A stretch of DNA of 45,753 nt, from positions 1-45,753 of the forward strand of contig DEIK01000034.1 of NCBI GenBank assembly GCA_002352425.1, read 5' to 3'. This stretch comes from Rhodobacteraceae bacterium UBA2776. Lineage in GTDB: Bacteria; Pseudomonadota; Alphaproteobacteria; Rhodobacterales; Rhodobacteraceae. Shown piece after piece: positions 7,540-17,528 of the stretch; the first letter of the stretch is position 1, and every line of letters starts with the position of its first letter. A program made the translations under genes and the position numbers. Below the pieces are notes generated by a model that worked only from the letters and a program-made list of their open reading frames with translations, ran no database searches and was not told the DNA's origin.

Positions 7540-9345
7540 TTAATCAGCCGCTTTTTCCTCAAGCGCCATCCACTCTTCTTCCGCCGCATCCAGCACCGAT
7601 TGGCGCTCGATTAGGGCGTCCGTGGCTTTTTGGAATTTGACAGGCTCGTTGGTAAACATATCGGGGTCGGACATGAATTCAACCAGCTTGGCGATCTCGG
7701 CCTCTAAACGCTCCATCACGGCAGGGAGCGCCTCAAGGCGGTGCTTTTCAACGAAGGATAAACCGTCCTCGGTTGGTGCATTGTCGGGTTTGCCTGTGGC
7801 CTGCTTTTTCTTCGCAGGCGCGGCCGTTTCGGCTGTTTCAGCCCGTTGTGAGCGGTAGTCAGACCAGCCGCCGGCATAAACGGTTGCCTTGCCGTCCCCC
7901 TCCATCGCGATGGTGGTGCGGGCAACGCGGTCCAGAAAATCGCGGTCGTGGCTGACCAGCAAAACGGTGCCTTCATAGTCCGTCAGCAGTTCTTGCAACA
8001 GGTCGAGCGTTTCAACATCCAGATCATTTGTCGGCTCATCCAGAACCAGCAAATTGCTTTCACGTGCCATGATTTTGGCCAACAACAGGCGGGCTTTTTC
8101 GCCACCAGATAGCGAACGTACAGGCGCGCGCATCTGGGCCTCGTCAAACAGGAAATCCTTTAGATACCCGACCACATGCCGCGGCGCGCCGCGAACCATG
8201 ACCTGATCGGCCTTGCCGGAAACACGCAGGTCAACATCGCCTGTCATGCTTTCCCACAGGCTGACATTGGGGTCCAACTGGGCGCGGTTTTGATCAAACA
8301 GCGCCATTTCCAGATTTGTGCCACGGGTGATGGTGCCGCTGTCGGGCTCCATCTCGCCGATCAGCATGTTTAGCAACGTGGTTTTGCCCACCCCATTGGG
8401 GCCAACGAACCCGATGCAATCACCGCGCTGCACCTTTAGCGAAAATTTGGACAGGATTTCTTTGCCGTCGAAACTTTTTGCGATATCAATGGCTTCTATC
8501 ACCTTCTTGCCGGATTTCCTGCCGGATTCCAGCACCATTTCGGCAGTGCCTTGACGCTTGATTTGTGCCGCCTGCCCGGCCTGCAATTCGCGCAGCGCCC
8601 GCACGCGACCCTGATTGCGTTTGCGCCGCGCCGAAATCCCCTCAACGGCCCAACGGGCTTCGGCCTTGATCTTGCGCTTAAGCTTGTGACGGGCGTCGTC
8701 CTCTTCTTCCCACGTCTTGTCGCGCCAGGCTTCAAATTCGGCAAAGCCCTTTTCCTGACGGCGCACAGCCCCGCGATCAATCCACAGCGTGGCGCGGGTC
8801 AAGGCATTCAGGAAGGCACGGTCATGCGAGATCAACACATATCCGGTGCGGGTGGTCTTGAGCTGTGATTCCAGCCAGCCGATCGCCTCGATGTCTAAAT
8901 GGTTGGTTGGCTCGTCCAGCAACATCAATTCGGGCGCTTCAGCCAGCAATTTGGCCAATGCAGCACGGCGTCGTTCCCCGCCCGATGCGGTGGTGATTAA
9001 ACCCTCGGGGTTGAACTTCAGCCCTTCGGCAACGCGCTCCACTAGATAATCCTGACCGGGGGACAAGCCGCTAGAAGCATATTCTCCAAGCGTGGTAAAC
9101 CCTTTGAAATCAGGGTCTTGTTCCATGTACCCGACTTTGACGCCGGGGGATGCCACAACGGATCCGCTGTCAGCCTCGACCAGTCCGGCCATCACCTTCA
9201 TCAAGGTGGATTTACCCGATCCGTTGCGCCCGACAAGCGCCACGCGATCACCGGGTTGAACCACCAGAGACAGCCCGTCAAAAACGGGATCGCCCCCAAA
9301 AGTGAGCGAAATGTCGGAGAGCTGTAATAAGGGTGCGCGTGCCAT
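7540..9345 (-). CDS. uup: ABC-F family ATPase, Uup type
   Basis: A 601-aa soluble protein with two ABC ATPase domains and no membrane segments. Domain 1 has Walker A GRNGSGKST near residue 40, signature TASGGERRRAALAK near 118, and Walker B LMLLDEPTNHLD. Domain 2 has GPNGVGKTT near 320, signature LSGGEKARLLLAK and LLVLDEPTNDLD. A charged linker lies between them. After an Ala/Lys-rich stretch (AAPAKKKQATGKP), the C-terminus (LEALPAVMERLEAEIAKLVE to the end) is a coiled coil, the mark of Uup, which binds branched DNA or ribosomes and affects transposon excision and ribosome function. It stands alone, with olsB upstream on the same strand. Confidence 0.9.
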   Translation of the reverse strand: MARAPLLQLSDISLTFGGDPVFDGLSLVVQPGDRVALVGRNGSGKSTLMKVMAGLVEADSGSVVASPGVKVGYMEQDPDFKGFTTLGEYASSGLSPGQDYLVERVAEGLKFNPEGLITTASGGERRRAALAKLLAEAPELMLLDEPTNHLDIEAIGWLESQLKTTRTGYVLISHDRAFLNALTRATLWIDRGAVRRQEKGFAEFEAWRDKTWEEEDDARHKLKRKIKAEARWAVEGISARRKRNQGRVRALRELQAGQAAQIKRQGTAEMVLESGRKSGKKVIEAIDIAKSFDGKEILSKFSLKVQRGDCIGFVGPNGVGKTTLLNMLIGEMEPDSGTITRGTNLEMALFDQNRAQLDPNVSLWESMTGDVDLRVSGKADQVMVRGAPRHVVGYLKDFLFDEAQMRAPVRSLSGGEKARLLLAKIMARESNLLVLDEPTNDLDVETLDLLQELLTDYEGTVLLVSHDRDFLDRVARTTIAMEGDGKATVYAGGWSDYRSQRAETAETAAPAKKKQATGKPDNAPTEDGLSFVEKHRLEALPAVMERLEAEIAKLVEFMSDPDMFTNEPVKFQKATDALIERQSVLDAAEEEWMALEEKAAD

Positions 9346-9430
9346 ACCGCTGGCTATGTCGAGAACACAGCGGCGTCAACCGCCCTGCCCATCATTGTTC
9401 CCAAAATATCCGCGCCGCAGGCAATTCCAA

Positions 9431-10150
9431 CTATTGCGCTACAGCCCGCAGCAGCCGTTTGCGCGCCTCTGGTATGGTGGCGATTTCCACACCGACGAAC
9501 ACATGCAACGTGTTCATATCACGATCAACAACCGCATGGTCTGACACCCAGCCCCCCATCGCCAGATAGGTGCGCAACAACGGCGGGACTTTGCGCAAAG
9601 CTTTGGACGACATCGGTGCATCCTGAAAATCCACAACCTCCGGGGATTTGGCCAAGGGGCGCCAAAGATCCGGCGCCCGATGGCGGGATTTCAACATCGA
9701 AAACACCTCGGTATAAGGGGCAGCATCGCAGCCCTCAAAGGACGAGCAGCCAAACAACATCGTGATGCCCTCGCCATCAACGACGCGAGTCATCAAGGCC
9801 CAAGCGATCCGTAAAATTTCGGGGTCGCTGTGATCTGGGTGGGTGCAAAATCGACCCAGTTCCAACAACGCCCCGCCAAACTGGCGCAGAGCGTTCAAAT
9901 CATAGAATTGCGCGGAGTAGCTTTGCTCGATAGTGGTGCCGACCAGTTGCATCAACCTGTAAGAAGCGACCAGTTTTCCAGTGGTGATCTCCTCGACCAA
10001 CACGTGGTCACACAGGGCATCAAAACAATCAGTTTCCAGCCCCTTTGCAGCACCGGCAAAGGCCAATTTACGTAAGGCTTGCGAGGCGCTGATATCCGCT
10101 GCACTATCCGCAAAACGCACGCGATAACGCCCTCTTTCAAGGCTATGCAT
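9431..10150 (-). CDS. olsB: L-ornithine N-alpha-acyltransferase (GNAT fold)
   Basis: A 239-aa protein that fits OlsB, which transfers a 3-hydroxyacyl group from ACP to ornithine, the first step of ornithine-lipid synthesis. Supporting stretches: RYRVRFADSAADISASQALR near the start, VEEITTGKLVASYRL, LELGRFCTHPDHSDPEILR (the most typical OlsB block), and MLFGCSSFEGCDAAPY. The length is at the short end of the family. OlsA, the second enzyme, is not adjacent. Together with pmtA it gives the window two enzymes for phosphorus-free or zwitterionic membrane lipids. It is divergent from msrB. Confidence 0.82.
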   Translation of the reverse strand: MHSLERGRYRVRFADSAADISASQALRKLAFAGAAKGLETDCFDALCDHVLVEEITTGKLVASYRLMQLVGTTIEQSYSAQFYDLNALRQFGGALLELGRFCTHPDHSDPEILRIAWALMTRVVDGEGITMLFGCSSFEGCDAAPYTEVFSMLKSRHRAPDLWRPLAKSPEVVDFQDAPMSSKALRKVPPLLRTYLAMGGWVSDHAVVDRDMNTLHVFVGVEIATIPEARKRLLRAVAQ

Positions 10151-10268
10151 TTCAAGTCCCTCATAACAGGTTCTTACAGGGCACTTGCCCTTTGGCCAAC
10201 TGGCCTTAAATATGGGTCACAGACGCGATACACACAAGTCTAGAATGGGCTTAGAACAGGATATCAGC

Positions 10269-10661
10269 ATGGAAAAAGTTACCAAAACCGATGACGAATG
10301 GCGCGCGCAACTGTCTGATCTGGCGTATAAAGTTACCCGCAAACATGGCACCGAGCGGGCCGGAAGCTGTGATGCCTTCCCCAAAACAGACGGGATTTTT
10401 CACTGTATTTGCTGTGATGCGCCGTTGTTTGATCAAGGGTCCAAATTTGAATCCGGTACGGGTTGGCCGAGCTTTTTTCAACCGATGTCGCCTGAGGTTG
10501 TTGGCGAAACCGAGGACCGCAAGTTTTTCATGCGCCGTACCGAAGTGCATTGCGCGGCCTGTTCGGCCCATCTGGGTCATGTGTTTCCGGATGGACCGGC
10601 GCCCACAGGGCTGCGCTACTGTCTGAATGGCGTGGCGCTGCGGTTTGAGGGCAAAGAATAA
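10269..10661 (+). CDS. msrB: Peptide-methionine (R)-S-oxide reductase
   Basis: A 130-aa MsrB that reduces methionine-R-sulfoxide in proteins. Four zinc-binding cysteines are in HCICCDAPLF and VHCAACSAHLGHVF; the active-site motif is LRYCLNGVAL with its catalytic Cys, and the substrate-binding GTGWPSFFQP is intact. The family usually has RYCINS; here it is RYCLNG, a mild variation. The ATG at 10269 is used because MEKVTKTDDEWRAQL starts the family homology and AGGA precedes it; the open frame upstream to 10185 is not conserved. It converges with fdsA. Confidence 0.93.
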   Translation: MEKVTKTDDEWRAQLSDLAYKVTRKHGTERAGSCDAFPKTDGIFHCICCDAPLFDQGSKFESGTGWPSFFQPMSPEVVGETEDRKFFMRRTEVHCAACSAHLGHVFPDGPAPTGLRYCLNGVALRFEGKE

Positions 10662-10708
10662 GAGTAATTATGCCTGCGGCGCGGATATTTTTGGAACAAT
10701 GATGCGGG

Positions 10709-13468
10709 CTAGGCTTTTGCCACCTTTACGGCTGCAAATTTGAATTCGGGAATTTTGCCGTAGGGGTCGAGCGCCGGATTGGTCAGGATGTTGGCGGCGG
10801 CCTCGACAAAGGCGAAGGGCAAGAACACCATATCCTCGGCCACCGAGCGATCAGCGCGGGCCATTAGGGTCACTGTGCCGCGCCGCGTTGTGAGGGACAG
10901 CAATTCGCCAGCTTTCACGTCCAGCCCGCGCAGGGTACGCGGATGCAACGAGCAATTGGCCTCAGGCTCCAACCCGTCCAACACCTTTGAGCGGCGCGTC
11001 ATCGAGCCCGTGTGCCAATGCTCCAACTGGCGGCCCGTGGTCAGGATCATCGGGTATTCGTCATCGGGTACTTCGTCAGGGGCAATCAGGTTGGCGGGGG
11101 TGAAACGGGCGCGGTTGTCATCACGTGGAAATCCATCAGCAAACACAATCGCTTGGCCGGGATCGCTTGGTGACAAGGATGGGTAGGTCACAGCATTTTC
11201 AGTCTGCAACCGGTCCCATGTGATGTTGTCAAAACTATTCATGTTCAGTTTCATCTCGTTAAACACTTCGCTGGGGTGGGTATAGGTCCAGTTCAGCCCC
11301 AACCGACGCGCCAATTCGACCTCGATCCACCAATCCGCCTTGGCCTCGCCCGGCGGGGCAATGGCAGCGCGGCCCATTTGGACCTGGCGGTTGGTGTTGG
11401 TGACGGTGCCGTCTTTTTCGGCAAAGGCTGACGCCGGCAGTATCACGTCGGCGTAATTGGCGGTTTCTGTGACAAAGATATCTTGGACAACCAGATGTTC
11501 TAGTTTGGCCAGCGCTTGGCGTGCGTGGGTCACATCAGGGTCGGACATGGCGGGGTTTTCACCCAGAATATACATGCCTTTGATTTGGCCGCCGTGGACC
11601 GCATCCAGAATTTCGGTGACGGTCAGGCCTTTTTCGGCGCTGAAATCATCTGAGTTCCACACCGAGGTAAAGGCGCTGCGCACCCCGTCGTCGGTAACGG
11701 ATTGATAATCCGGCAGGAACATCGGCACGAGGCCGGCGTCGGATGCGCCTTGGACATTGTTTTGTCCGCGTAACGGGTGCAAGCCAGCCCCCGGTTTGCC
11801 GACATTGCCTGTCATCAAAGCCAGCGAGATCAGGCAGCGCGAATTGTCGGTGCCGTGGATGTGTTGTGACACGCCCATGCCCCAGAAAATCAGCCCCGCT
11901 TTGCCTTTTGCAAAGGTACGGGCGGCGGCACGGATGTCCTCCGCCGAGATGCCGCAGATTCCGCTCATGGCTTCTGGGGTGAAATCGGTCAGATGGGCTT
12001 TTTCGGCGACCCAGTTTTCGGTATATTTGGCGATATAGGCGTCGTCTTGTAGACCTTCCTCGACGATCACATTCATCATTGCATTCAGCAAGGACACATC
12101 CGCGCCGGGACGAAATTGCAGCATATGGGTGGAAAAGCGTTTTAAGGCCTGACCACGGGGATCCAACACAATCAGCTTGCCGCCGCGTTTGGTGAACTGC
12201 TTGAAATAGGTCGCCGCGACCGGATGGTTTTCGGCCGGGTTACAGCCGATCACAATCGCCACATCAGCGTTTTCGATCTCGTTAAAGGTGGCTGTCACGG
12301 CACCTGATCCGACATTTTCAATCAGCGCTGTCACCGAGGAGGCATGGCACAAGCGTGTGCAGTGATCGACGTTGTTGTGCCCAAACCCCTGACGGATCAT
12401 TTTCTGGAACAAATACGCTTCTTCGTTGGTGCATTTGGCCGAACCAAAGCCCGCCACAGCCTGCCCGCCATCAGTGTCGCGCAGATGAGCCAAGCCGTTG
12501 GCGGCCACATCCAACGCTTCGTCCCAAGTGGCTTCGCGAAAATGCGTAAACGGATTGGCGGGGTCGACATTCAGCCCTTTGGCCGGTGCATCCTCACGGC
12601 GGATCAAGGGTTTGGTGATGCGGTGGTCATGGTGGATATAGTCAAAGCCAAAGCGGCCTTTGACGCACAAGCGCCCTTCATTGGCGGGGCCATCCAGCCC
12701 CTCGACATATTTGACCTTGCCGTCTTTGACTTTCAACGAAATCTGGCAGCCAACGCCGCAGAACGGGCAAATCGAGGCAATTTCTTGGTCAAAATCAGCG
12801 CTGTTGCCGCGTTGGGCATTGTCCAAAACGGTTGCGGGCATCAAGGCGCCTGTTGGGCAGGCTTGCACGCATTCCCCGCAAGCCACGCAGCTGCTTTCGC
12901 CCATCGGATCATCAAAATCGAACACCGGATAGGCGTCGTGGCCACGGCCTGCCATGCCGATCACATCGTTGACCTGGACTTCGCGACAGGCCCGCACACA
13001 GAGGTTGCACTGGATGCAAGCATCCAGGTTGACGCGCATGGCGACGTGGCTGTCGTCCAGCAGCGGAATGCGGTCAGGCTCGAGTTTGGGAAGGCGGCTG
13101 GTCGAAATATCTTCCAGCGTCGCCATGTCCCAAAGATGCGAGGCGCTGTCATGGGCTTGCGCTTGCTCGGGTTGATCTGTGACCAGCATCTCGATGACCA
13201 TTTTGCGGGCCGTTTTGGCGCGGGCGGTGTCCGTGCTGACCACCATGCCCTCGGTCGGTGTGCGGATACAGGAGGCGGCCAATGTGCGCTCGCCCTCGAC
13301 CTCGACCATACAGGCGCGACAGTTGCCATCGGGCCGGTACCCCTTGGCGGGTTTGTGGCACAGATGCGGGATGGTCAGCCCGCGTCCATTGGCGACTTCC
13401 CAGATGGATTCGCCGTCTTGCGCGGTGACCTGTTCGCCGTTCAGCGTGAATGTGATCGGGCTGCTCAT
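10709..13468 (-). CDS. fdsA: Formate dehydrogenase alpha (molybdenum catalytic) subunit
   Basis: A 919-aa catalytic subunit of the soluble NAD-dependent formate dehydrogenase. Order of domains: N-terminal [2Fe-2S] ferredoxin fold (Cys37, 50, 53, 67), two [4Fe-4S] sites in CIQCNLCVRAC (151-161) and CVACGECVQAC (194-204), the domain-type [4Fe-4S] CPFCGVGC (234-241, plus Cys268), then the bis-MGD molybdopterin oxidoreductase domain. The active site is TRLCHASS with Cys374-His375; the Cys codon is TGC, so this is a cysteine, not selenocysteine, enzyme. The start at 13468 overlaps the fdsGB stop as ATGA; the frame continuing upstream lies inside fdsGB. It oxidises formate to CO2, passing electrons to FdsGB. 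The fdhD and fdsC helpers are not in the window. Confidence 0.93.
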   Translation of the reverse strand: MSSPITFTLNGEQVTAQDGESIWEVANGRGLTIPHLCHKPAKGYRPDGNCRACMVEVEGERTLAASCIRTPTEGMVVSTDTARAKTARKMVIEMLVTDQPEQAQAHDSASHLWDMATLEDISTSRLPKLEPDRIPLLDDSHVAMRVNLDACIQCNLCVRACREVQVNDVIGMAGRGHDAYPVFDFDDPMGESSCVACGECVQACPTGALMPATVLDNAQRGNSADFDQEIASICPFCGVGCQISLKVKDGKVKYVEGLDGPANEGRLCVKGRFGFDYIHHDHRITKPLIRREDAPAKGLNVDPANPFTHFREATWDEALDVAANGLAHLRDTDGGQAVAGFGSAKCTNEEAYLFQKMIRQGFGHNNVDHCTRLCHASSVTALIENVGSGAVTATFNEIENADVAIVIGCNPAENHPVAATYFKQFTKRGGKLIVLDPRGQALKRFSTHMLQFRPGADVSLLNAMMNVIVEEGLQDDAYIAKYTENWVAEKAHLTDFTPEAMSGICGISAEDIRAAARTFAKGKAGLIFWGMGVSQHIHGTDNSRCLISLALMTGNVGKPGAGLHPLRGQNNVQGASDAGLVPMFLPDYQSVTDDGVRSAFTSVWNSDDFSAEKGLTVTEILDAVHGGQIKGMYILGENPAMSDPDVTHARQALAKLEHLVVQDIFVTETANYADVILPASAFAEKDGTVTNTNRQVQMGRAAIAPPGEAKADWWIEVELARRLGLNWTYTHPSEVFNEMKLNMNSFDNITWDRLQTENAVTYPSLSPSDPGQAIVFADGFPRDDNRARFTPANLIAPDEVPDDEYPMILTTGRQLEHWHTGSMTRRSKVLDGLEPEANCSLHPRTLRGLDVKAGELLSLTTRRGTVTLMARADRSVAEDMVFLPFAFVEAAANILTNPALDPYGKIPEFKFAAVKVAKA

Positions 13469-15156
13469 CAGGACACCTCGCCGTTGAAATGTTTCATTGT
13501 CAGCAGGATCGCATTGGGGGCCGCCTGCCCCAGCCCGCAGATCGAGGCATCCGCCATTGCGGTGCAGATTTCCGTTAACAGCGGTTGATCCCACTGATCG
13601 GCCTGCATCAGTTTCACCGCCTTTTCACAGCCGACGCGGCACGGCGTGCATTGGCCACAGCTTTCATCCTCAAAAAACCGCAGCATGTTCAAGGCGGCGG
13701 CAGAGGCGCTGTCCTGATCGGAGAGGATCACCACGGCGGCCGAGCCGATGAAGGTGCCAAGCGGTTGTAGCATGTCAAAATCCAGCGGGACGTCATCCAT
13801 GCTGGCAGGCAAAAGGCCCGAGGATGGGCCGCCGGGTTGGTAGGCTTTGAATGTGTGACCGTCCAACATGCCGCCACAGGCCGCGATGATATCGGTGATG
13901 GTAGATCCGGCGGGCAACAGATGCACACCGGGGTTTTTCACACGCCCCGAAATCGAGTAGGAGCGCAGGCCCTTACGGCCGTTCAATTCAGTGGTGTTCA
14001 GCACTTGCGGCCCTTCACGGCAAACCCGCGCAACCCAAAGCAGGGTTTCAACATTATGCACCAGTGTTGGTTGGCCAAACAGGCCGATCGAGGCCACAAA
14101 GGGGGGGCGATGCCGTGGCATACCGCGCTTGCCCTCAATGCTCTCGATCATTGCGCTTTCTTCGCCGCAAATATAGGCTCCCGCTCCACGGCGCAGCTCG
14201 ATATAGCCGGTCTCGACAATGCCCGCGTCCTCTAGTGCGTTGATTTCACGTTTTAATATCTCAATCACGGCGGGGTATTCGTCGCGCATGTAGATGTAAC
14301 AGCGCGTTGCCTCAACGGCCCAAGCGGCGATCAACATACCTTCCAGCATCAGATGCGGGGTACGTTCCAGATAGTAACGATCCTTGAATGTACCAGGCTC
14401 GCCTTCGTCGCCGTTCACGGCCAAGTAACGTGGACCTGCGTTACCGCGCACAAAGCCCCATTTGGTGCCGGATGGAAAACCCGCCCCGCCTAGGCCACGC
14501 AAACCAGAGTCGAGTATTTTTTCCTGAACCTGTTCCCAATTGCCACCGTCACGCAGAGACTTGAGTTCGGAGTAACCGCCCTCGCCCGCATAGGCCGCAA
14601 AGCCTTCGTAGTCAGGCCGATGGGCGTGGGTGTCCTTCGCTGCAATGGCAGCATAGACCAGATCAGGCGTGGCATGGTCGATGTGATTGTGGCCCAGTTC
14701 CAACACAGGGGCCGTGTCGCAACGTCCCATGCATGGGGCGCGTAATACGCGGACCTCGTCGGCATTCAAACCGTCTTTGAGCGCGGTCATCAATTGCTGG
14801 GCGCCGGCCATTTCGCAAGACAGGCTGTCGCAGACACGGATGGTCAGCGCGGGCGGCGGTGTTTCACCTTCTTTGACCAGATCAAAATGGGCGTAGAAGC
14901 TGGCGACCTCGTAAACCTCGGCCATGCTGATTTTCATGTCTTCGGCCAATGCGCGCAAATGAGCCGCGGAAAGATGGCCATAGGCGTCTTGCAGCAAATG
15001 CAGATTTTCAATCAGCAAATCACGCCCCATTTGGTCGGGCGAAACCAAGGCGCGAACCTGCGTGATCGCCGTGTCGTCCAACTGGCGGCCTTTCGGGTGC
15101 GAACGGCCCTTGCCGCGTCCTGATTTCCAAACGCCGTTTTGCTGGTCTTTGGCCAT
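13468..15156 (-). CDS. Formate dehydrogenase diaphorase subunit, FdsG-FdsB fusion
   Basis: A 562-aa protein that joins two subunits normally encoded separately. Residues about 30-165 are the thioredoxin-like [2Fe-2S] NuoE/FdsG part (ASFYAHFDLV, RVCDSLSCEMAG, RAPCMGRCDTAP). The rest is the NuoF/FdsB part with the FMN/NAD site (LRGLGGAGFPSGTKWGFV, NGDEGEPGTFKDRYY, GAGAYICGEESAMIESIEG) and the [4Fe-4S] ligand block DESCGQCTPCRVGC. It takes electrons from FdsA and reduces NAD+. It is the first gene of the pair and overlaps fdsA by 4 bp. Separate fdsG and fdsB are the textbook case; a fused form is also seen in other Rhodobacteraceae (from memory, not checked). Confidence 0.92.
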   Translation of the reverse strand: MAKDQQNGVWKSGRGKGRSHPKGRQLDDTAITQVRALVSPDQMGRDLLIENLHLLQDAYGHLSAAHLRALAEDMKISMAEVYEVASFYAHFDLVKEGETPPPALTIRVCDSLSCEMAGAQQLMTALKDGLNADEVRVLRAPCMGRCDTAPVLELGHNHIDHATPDLVYAAIAAKDTHAHRPDYEGFAAYAGEGGYSELKSLRDGGNWEQVQEKILDSGLRGLGGAGFPSGTKWGFVRGNAGPRYLAVNGDEGEPGTFKDRYYLERTPHLMLEGMLIAAWAVEATRCYIYMRDEYPAVIEILKREINALEDAGIVETGYIELRRGAGAYICGEESAMIESIEGKRGMPRHRPPFVASIGLFGQPTLVHNVETLLWVARVCREGPQVLNTTELNGRKGLRSYSISGRVKNPGVHLLPAGSTITDIIAACGGMLDGHTFKAYQPGGPSSGLLPASMDDVPLDFDMLQPLGTFIGSAAVVILSDQDSASAAALNMLRFFEDESCGQCTPCRVGCEKAVKLMQADQWDQPLLTEICTAMADASICGLGQAAPNAILLTMKHFNGEVS

Positions 15157-15314
15157 GAGTTTGCCCTATCGCTGTTATTCAGGTCTGGGTTTCGCAAATG
15201 GAACCCGCATGCCTAAATATCTACACTTTTCGGTCGCCGCGCCAAAGTGAACTGCGACGTTGGCGATACCATAGGCGACACTATGGACCCGATCATAGAG
15301 GAGAATGAGCGGTT

Positions 15315-17381
15315 TTAACGCAGCGCAGCCTCGATATTTCCGCCGTCCACCGTCATCACATGACCTGTGGTACGGGTGGATTGGGCCAGCGCCACAAAGG
15401 CATCGGCGACATGACGGGCCTTGACTTCGCGCTGAATCAGGTTGCCAGCCATATAGGTGCCCTCGTCAATGCCACGGGCCTTGGCGCGCTCGATGATAAA
15501 TTCATCATCCAACAGGCCAGACCGAATGCGGTCCGCATTAACGCCATTGACCCGCACGCCCATTGGTCCAAGTTCCAACGCCAGTTGGCGCAGCAAAAAG
15601 AAGGTCGCGGCCTTTGGCAGCCCATACGCCCCTAAGCCTTTGCCGGGATTTACGGCTTGTTTGGAGATGTTAAACAGCAGCTGCCCACCGCGGTTTTGCG
15701 CCTTGAACAATTGCGCGGCGGCCTTGGCAAAGGTTTGATGGGCAAAGAAGTTCAGCTCGAAACTTTTGCGCAGCAAGGCGTCGTCCAGGTCAATCATTTC
15801 GCCGTTCCAGGCCGCACCTGCGTTGGAGACCAGTATATCCAGCCCGCCAAAACGGGCGATACAGGCCGCCATCGCCTTATCGGCCGCGCCATCGGTTGTG
15901 ATATCAAGTGCGATGCCGTCGTGATCAGGGCCAAGCGTGGTGAGCGCGGTATTCAACGCCTCATCCCCCAGATCAACCAAAAAGAGATTGGCCCCAAGGG
16001 CCGCGAAGGCCTGTGCCGTCGCCAGCCCGATGGCCCCGCCACCGCCTGTCACCATCACCACATGCCCGGCAAAACGCGCTGGTTTGCGACCAGACAATTT
16101 GGCCTGCTCCAATGACCAGTATTCCATGTCAAACAAATCGGCCTCATTGACGGGGTAAAAGCCACCGCAATCTTCGCCCTGGCTCATGGCAGCGATGTTT
16201 TGCACGGCCAGATCGGCGGCGACACGGGCCGCAGCGCCTGTTGCGCCCATACCGATGACGCCGACACCCTCAACCCAGGCCAAATCGGGCACAGGGTTTA
16301 GCATGATCTTGTGACCGCCCACGCGGGTGTTGTTGCGGGTGAAATAGGCGGTGTAATCCTCCATATAGGTGTCGATTTTGGCGGTGATGGATGTCGCGCC
16401 CCCAGCCAGTGTTCTGGCGTTCAACACCAGCGGGAAATTTTTCGTGCGGATCACATGATCAGGGGTCGCGACCCCGCGTGTGGCCAGCTGTTCAACATCT
16501 GTACGCGTAAAAAATTCCTGAATGTTGCCCCCTGCCCGCAGGTTCATCACGGGCATTGGTGCGTCAGGTGTTTCAAGGAATTGCGCCCGTCGATCGCCCA
16601 GAATCCCGCGCAGCATTGGCATTATTTCCACCGCCTTGGCCTGCATTATCGCATCGGCCGCCCCTGCGGGTTTCAGCACCTTGCCGCTTTTACGCTCGAC
16701 CCAATCGGCGACCATATTCACGTGGGTGATCATTAAATCATACGCGACTTTGGCGTCATCGGCGAAGCTAAAGTAGCCGTGATTGAGCAAGAGCAAGCCA
16801 TCCACATCGGGATTGGCTTCGTAAACTTCGGCAGCAGCTTTGGCCAAGGCAAAACCGGGCATGAAAAATGGCACGATGCCGACCGTGTCGCCAAAGATTT
16901 CCCGCACCGCATCGGCCGCATTGGGCAGATCGGCAAGGGTCAACATCGCGGTGGCGTGGCTGTGGTTGATATAGGCGTGGGGCAGATAGGCGTGCAGCAG
17001 CACTTCAATCGAGGGGGTCGGCCCACTTGAGTCCAGCATATTGCACCGCACGGTGTTAACCATGTCTTCATCGGACAAGGCATCAAGAACGCGCAGGTCC
17101 AACATCGGGTCAAGCCGAACGCCGGGCATTGTGGCGGGCCCAATCTGGGCCAGATCGTGACCACTGCCTTTGATATGCAAAACAGAAATATCGTTCCCAA
17201 ACAGGTCTTTACGCGTTACTTTGCAGGAGGTATTGCCGCCCCCATGCTGCACCAACGTCGGATCAGACCCCAATAATCGCGAAGCGTAGGATTCCAGTGC
17301 CAAAGCTTGATCCGCCGGATCACCACCGGCGGCATTCACCAATTCAGCGGCTATCGTTTCGTTCCAGCGGTTTGCAACCAT
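15315..17381 (-). CDS. Bifunctional class II aldolase/short-chain dehydrogenase
   Basis: A 688-aa fusion. The N-terminal ~430 residues are a class II (zinc) aldolase domain: LVQHGGGNTSCKV binds phosphate, and HAYLPHAYINHSHATAM carries the zinc histidines. The C-terminal ~250 residues are an SDR: VVMVTGGGGAIGLATAQAF is the NAD site, LVSNAGAAWNGE follows, and the catalytic Tyr and Lys are in AYGLPKA. The family is often named rhamnulose-1-phosphate aldolase/alcohol dehydrogenase. Start at MVANRWNETIAAEL (17381); the extra 43 codons upstream show no homology. It sits 147 bp downstream of mtnA on the same strand, which suggests that it cleaves 5-methylthioribulose- or 5-deoxyribulose-1-phosphate and then oxidises or reduces the aldehyde (inference). 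Confidence 0.87.
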   Translation of the reverse strand: MVANRWNETIAAELVNAAGGDPADQALALESYASRLLGSDPTLVQHGGGNTSCKVTRKDLFGNDISVLHIKGSGHDLAQIGPATMPGVRLDPMLDLRVLDALSDEDMVNTVRCNMLDSSGPTPSIEVLLHAYLPHAYINHSHATAMLTLADLPNAADAVREIFGDTVGIVPFFMPGFALAKAAAEVYEANPDVDGLLLLNHGYFSFADDAKVAYDLMITHVNMVADWVERKSGKVLKPAGAADAIMQAKAVEIMPMLRGILGDRRAQFLETPDAPMPVMNLRAGGNIQEFFTRTDVEQLATRGVATPDHVIRTKNFPLVLNARTLAGGATSITAKIDTYMEDYTAYFTRNNTRVGGHKIMLNPVPDLAWVEGVGVIGMGATGAAARVAADLAVQNIAAMSQGEDCGGFYPVNEADLFDMEYWSLEQAKLSGRKPARFAGHVVMVTGGGGAIGLATAQAFAALGANLFLVDLGDEALNTALTTLGPDHDGIALDITTDGAADKAMAACIARFGGLDILVSNAGAAWNGEMIDLDDALLRKSFELNFFAHQTFAKAAAQLFKAQNRGGQLLFNISKQAVNPGKGLGAYGLPKAATFFLLRQLALELGPMGVRVNGVNADRIRSGLLDDEFIIERAKARGIDEGTYMAGNLIQREVKARHVADAFVALAQSTRTTGHVMTVDGGNIEAALR

Positions 17382-17528
17382 GACACACCTATGTCGTTGA
17401 ATTATCTGATCCGACCACGTGTTGGCCCTGCTTTTTACAGCGGCCAGCATATGGTGCCGATTTGGAAAATGAAAGCGCAACGGGGACGATCCCAGCTGAT
17501 AGCATCGCAAACTTTGTCAGGTGGTAAC

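Noticed and set aside
12340..12360. Possible selenocysteine codon in formate dehydrogenase
   Set aside because: The active-site codon in RLCHAS is TGC, and no in-frame TGA is present.
12344..13588. A 414-codon open frame on the plus strand
   Set aside because: It is fully antisense to fdsA, which has all its cluster ligands and family motifs; the frame is a codon-bias shadow.
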